DNA of 64,000 bases, taken from contig NC_092312.1 in the NCBI RefSeq assembly GCF_036785885.1, positions 19,610,001 to 19,674,000 on the forward strand, read 5' to 3'. The notes under the pieces were generated by a model. It had not been told where the DNA came from, did no database searches, and saw only the letters and a program-made list of their open reading frames with translations. The DNA comes from Coffea arabica (taxonomy: Eukaryota > Streptophyta > Magnoliopsida > Gentianales > Rubiaceae). Both the position numbers and the translations under genes were made by a program. How positions within the stretch are numbered: position 1 is the first letter of the stretch; every line of letters begins with the position of its first letter. This document shows positions 59,752-64,000 of the stretch, piece after piece.

Positions 59752-62700
59752 TCACACCATGTAAGTCATGCCAACCTGTATCAAATGTGAATGTGGCACG
59801 CTCAAGTTTGCAATCCCCCTCCTGCAGTTTTTTCTCAAGAAAGCATAAAAGTAATTTATGACCAGCTTCTTTATGAACCAGGAATCTTTCCTTGCCCTAA
59901 TATCTCCATGACCAAGAAGATAAACAACCCCAGATTCTTTGGCTTTGCGTATGAATGACAGCTCCTTCTCAAGACTCTGTTCAGCGTCAGACAAAGTTGG
60001 ACTAGAAGAAGACTCAGGCTTGACCTCTTCTGACGTGCTTGCTTGCGCACTAGACTTGCTTGCATCCCTGAACTCAGTCAAGAGAGGAACACCAAGTGAA
60101 TAGACACTTCCATTTGGAGCTATAAGAACCCTTGAGAAAGAGTGCTCTTCTTCAGAATCTGAATCACCATCATCGCCATCACTCTCTAACGACCGTTCCT
60201 GAGCTTCCCGACGAATAAATTTTTCAATACTTTCAATTAGCAGCTGCTCAAATGTCTGGTGATTTTCTTTCCGAACATCTTTGTAGCCATATCTGTTCAT
60301 AACACAATAGAGAGATGAGGAAGGAAGGGGAAAAAGGAAACAAAAGAATTTTTGTGCAAATACATGAGGAAACACACACATTGCAGATATTTCAAGACAC
60401 TAGTGACACTAATGTTGGCTATTGACACTAATGACTTTATATGCATATGACACTAATGACTGGTTTTCCATAACAAGAGTAACCTATGCCTATGCTGGCT
60501 ATTGATCAAACGTGACTTTATACGCATATGACACTAATGACTGGTTTTCCATAACAAGAGTAACCTATCCCTATGCTGGCTATTGATCAAACATTGTAAA
60601 CTGCCGAGGTTGGATGGTAGGGTAAAGGGACTAAATTTTCTTCTTTCAATGGACGCGGAGCAATGGGAAGTCTAATGAAGTCAAGGTACAAAACCCAGAA
60701 AACTTCAATAGATAAACCACAGGACCATCAAGAAATCTGGAAGGTTCCAGTTTATTAGCAATATACAGATTTCTGGTCCCACAAAACACCCTAAGAAACC
60801 TCCAATCATGTCCCAAGAAAAAAAGAGAAGGAAAATAGAAGTGCAACATAGAATAACTAGATTTTGCATACAAACAGTAATTACTTGCCATCTATGTAAT
60901 CTTTTGCAGAGAGACTCATTTTGAAGAAAGCACAGAAAAATGTTTTCCCCAAAAGAAAGAGAACAAAACTAAAAAAGCGAGAGAGTAAAATTCCTAAACA
61001 TATCACCAACGTCCCAACATCCAAAATAATCCACTATTACTACTCCTTTCACCTCAAAAAGGACAGTGACAGGAGTGAGAGACATGTATGTAGGACCAAG
61101 AATTACCCTAGGGAAAAAAAACAGCAATCTGATCTTAAACCCCATTTATATTTGAAATTCATCCCTAAATTTGATTGTTAATTTTTTTTTTTTGAAATTT
61201 AAATTTGGAGAAAGATTTCAAGCAAAATCTATCTCAAATTTTTTATATGATGCTATTGTAAGTTTAGAGCACATTTTATAAATGAAGATGAGCGAATATC
61301 TCAAAATACAAACATGACATTTATAATAGATTCAAACTTTGTTAAATTGAAGACCTAAATCATCAATCAAACTCACATAATACTATGGATTCAAAGCACA
61401 TTGTACCCAATCCTTGAATAAAATGGACATAGTAGTGTTTGAACTTGTCATTGGTATATTTCAAGTTGGACAAGGATCCTAGAACTCAGGAATCAACATC
61501 ATATTCAACTTCCAGGCCATATTCATTAGAACGTTTTCAATACAAATTAGAGCCCATAATGAAATTGGTTTAACTGGCCAGGACCAAAAATGGCGCATAA
61601 TTAGCACACTCAAGCTCTATTATAATATTTAAGTGTTCCATACACTAATGCTTATTACTTTTATAACCTGTAGCATCACAGATGTGTAGTTGGACAATGC
61701 AAGTTAAACAAGATCAAGGAGAAAGGAATTTCCTCTGAACAATCAAAGGAATAAATGTGGCTCTGAAGAACCACATGGCAGAAGAGAAGACATTGAGTAT
61801 ACGAGCTGTGCATGGGCCTCTATCCATACAAAAGAAAAACGAGTCAATGAATCTAAACCTAACCTTAGAACTGAACAAAAAATGAGGCAAGCAACTAGCT
61901 CTGCAATATGATAAAATATGAAATACTGACCGGGCAACACAGCGGAATATGTGGAAGCTTTTAGGGCAGACTCGACGGAACAGAAATCTTTCACTTTGGG
62001 GAACTACAGGAACCGGAACATACTTTATGCACACGAAGATGATCATGGAATGCACAGCAGGAAGTGTGGTGAGGAAATGTCCAAATATTGCTGGTATGCC
62101 CTTTGCCAGCTCATTGTAAAGCAAACCAATACCAGGAGCCCGGACAGTTCCAAGGTTAGGACCCAGTTGCCGCAACAAATCCATTGACATCTTCTGCTTG
62201 ACCTCAGTTTCATACTTTAGTTTGCTCCCATAATTCCAGATGTACATTATTAAGAAGATGACAATTGCAAACAATAATATGATCCAACTTCCGTCACCCA
62301 CACTCCATAAAACTGATGAAAAAAATGTCAATTCCAATCCCAAAAAGATACAAGCAAAGCTCAGCACAATGATGATGTTTATCTGCCATATCAGAAGCAT
62401 AACAAGGGTAACTAGAATTGTAGTCATCATCATCACTCCTAGCTCAGCAATGCCTGAAAAGTAGAATCAGCAATAGATAAGATAAAAGCCAGGCTAAAAA
62501 CCATTTGGCATAGCAATTTACAGAAAAAATTAAGAGTTTCTACTTCTGTTTCTTCAGTTTTCTCCTCTTGAGCAGGGGGTGAGGTCTCTGCAGAATATGG
62601 TGTGCTAAAATGATTTATAATAGGGGATCCATTATTTCAAATTGAAGTACAATTCTCAACAGAAACTCGCACAGAGCAAACCTTATTTGTTTATGCATTA

Positions 62701-64000
62701 CTGAAAATGAATTTGGGGACAAAACAAGGAATGATCAGATGGAAGTTAATAGTTATAAAACATATAGGACAAGAACCAAATTTAAGAATAAAAGAACCTT
62801 CACTATTCTACTACTCCTTCCATCCTGTCCAGCTTTCTTGATGCATTTAGTGATTCCAACTTAGCATGTACACTTTAAGAATTTTAAAGTGGTGGGTTTC
62901 GTTTTCAAAGTTTGCCCATGACAATAGCGTATTAAAATGCCTTTAGCATAGAATTTGACTCCATCATATGTGGGATCTATTGATTTGATGTTTGTCATCC
63001 ATACAACTCCAACTGAACACGATGCATAAGACATACAAGTGATCTTGTGGGTGGCATCAGTTGGTATGTGCGTATAGTGGAGATCAGGTCTAGTTAACAA
63101 GAGTTGATGTGTCAACAAATAAATTCTACACAAACTGAAAGACTGAAGGATATAGATCAGAAAGTTGTAGTGAACTTTATTCACATTTTTTTGGTAGCAA
63201 CGAAGTGGACGACCCAAAACAAAAGGCATGACAATATCCATGCAAGGAGGGGAGTATATTAGACATGGCCAGACATTATTCATCAAGAAAATCCTACAGT
63301 TAGACTGCTGAAACCCCTCTTGTACATGGAAGCGAAAGCACATCAGCCAAAAAAATTTTCATTCCTTTATCACTCCTCACATTTTAAGATAGCAACATCA
63401 TATGCACAAAATCTTCATCAGAAAAGATTGGGGGAGGGGGGGATTCAAACACACAAGCACAGAAAATCAATCCTGAAGAAAAAAAAAAAGACAAGCATTA
63501 CCATATGCATTTCCGATCTCATAAATACTTGAGATTGTGCAGACCAGCACCAATGAGAAAAACAGGAGGAACCAGTTCATAACTGGGATATAAATCTGGC
63601 CCATGAATTTTCGAGATGTATGAACAATTTTCAGGCGAGGAAAGCAACCAAGTGCTGTTGATTGCTTGATACAAGAGAAAGTCGCTGTTGTCATTGTCCT
63701 ACTGGCAATCAATGCAGCAATATTAGAAATGAGCAAAACTGGCCAGAAAGCCCCACCTGCAGTTTAAGTGAATATCTTTCAACCATTAAATACTTGCAAT
63801 TGTTTGGCAAAAGGTGGATCTCTGAAACTGAAAGAAACAAATGATGTATTTACTTGGATGACTTAAACAAAAATCAATATTTACTTGGAACAGAAGAGAA
63901 GAAAGCTTGTGTAGTATCATCATGATTCTCCATAAGGTAGGCAGCTTGACCCAGGTAACCCAAAAGAAGGCAAGGCAGTACAACAAACACAAAAGTGAGC
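59752..64000 (-). CDS. KUP7: KT/HAK/KUP potassium transporter, KUP7/POT7 type (3' part, 5' end outside window)
   Basis: Four minus-strand exons are in the window: 63885-64000 (cut by the window edge), 63502-63756, 61931-62453 and 59752-60292, joining in frame. The visible part covers the last membrane helices and the cytosolic C-terminus. Family landmarks are LPCLLLGYLGQAAYLMENH, FWPVLLISNIAALIASR, SIYEIGNAYGIAELGV, ELAKGIPAIFGHFLTTLPA and RYGYKDVRK. The tail has an acidic stretch (SDGDDGDSDSEEE), then VLIAPNGSVYSLGVPLL and YLLGHGDIRARKDSWF, ending NLSVPHSHLIQVGMTYMV. These proteins carry potassium, likely with protons, across plasma membrane or endomembranes. The NGSVYSLGVPLL and acidic insert point to the KUP7/KUP12 branch. 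No break is visible in the part seen. Confidence 0.92.
60433..60594. repeat. 81-bp tandem duplication in the last KUP7-type intron
   Basis: Two copies start with gactttata at 60433 and 60514. They share gcatatgacactaatgactg, ataacaagagtaacctat and atgctggctattgatcaaac, differing at only a few bases, so the duplication is recent. A partial third motif (tgacactaatg) lies just before. Confidence 0.85.

Noticed and set aside
59236-59861. Overlapping plus-strand frames beyond the PAA1 end
   Set aside because: They lack domains, and their right part is antisense to the conserved C-terminus of the potassium transporter.

Overview
The window is nuclear DNA of a flowering plant. All long genes are split by GT-AG introns, non-coding DNA is AT-rich, and the genes belong to plant families: a CG-1 calmodulin-binding transcription factor, a chloroplast copper ATPase, a mitochondrial alternative oxidase and a KT/HAK/KUP transporter. 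The oxidase looks like AOX2, a dicot type, so a eudicot is most likely. The species cannot be named from sequence alone.

Layout: (1) 631-1110 (+), a small secreted prolamin-like (ECA1-type) protein with a proline-rich linker. (2) 3287-6811 (+), a six-exon UBP3/UBP4-type deubiquitinase of 364 aa. (3) 8352-8961 (+), a small gene apparently interrupted by a ~410-bp MITE. (4) 9836-18763 (-), a 14-exon CAMTA1/2/3-type gene of 1062 aa. (5) 18764-24541, gene-free DNA with several decayed MITEs. (6) 24542-34072, a 9.5-kb PIF/Harbinger DNA transposon with matching terminal inverted repeats, a 3-bp target duplication, an uninterrupted Myb/SANT accessory gene and an uninterrupted DDE transposase gene; between these two genes lie broken, intron-bearing fragments of two host genes (PPR and HSP110/HSP70-15). 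(7) 34671-39326 (+), a four-exon alternative oxidase starting only 599 bp past the transposon end. (8) 40394-41979, two further MITEs, one holding a ~319-bp AT-rich tandem repeat. (9) 42358-58393 (+), a 17-exon PAA1/HMA6 copper P-type ATPase of 956 aa whose introns carry a solo LTR and a long-armed foldback MITE. (10) 59752-64000 (-), the 3' part of a KUP7-type potassium transporter that runs off the window end.

The host genes are unrelated single-copy-type genes and do not form a pathway. The main biological story is the mobile DNA: a structurally complete, possibly autonomous Harbinger element that appears to have picked up host gene pieces with their introns, and a MITE that appears to have broken a small gene. 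All exon joins were worked out by hand from splice signals, reading-frame continuity and family knowledge; none is backed by transcript data.
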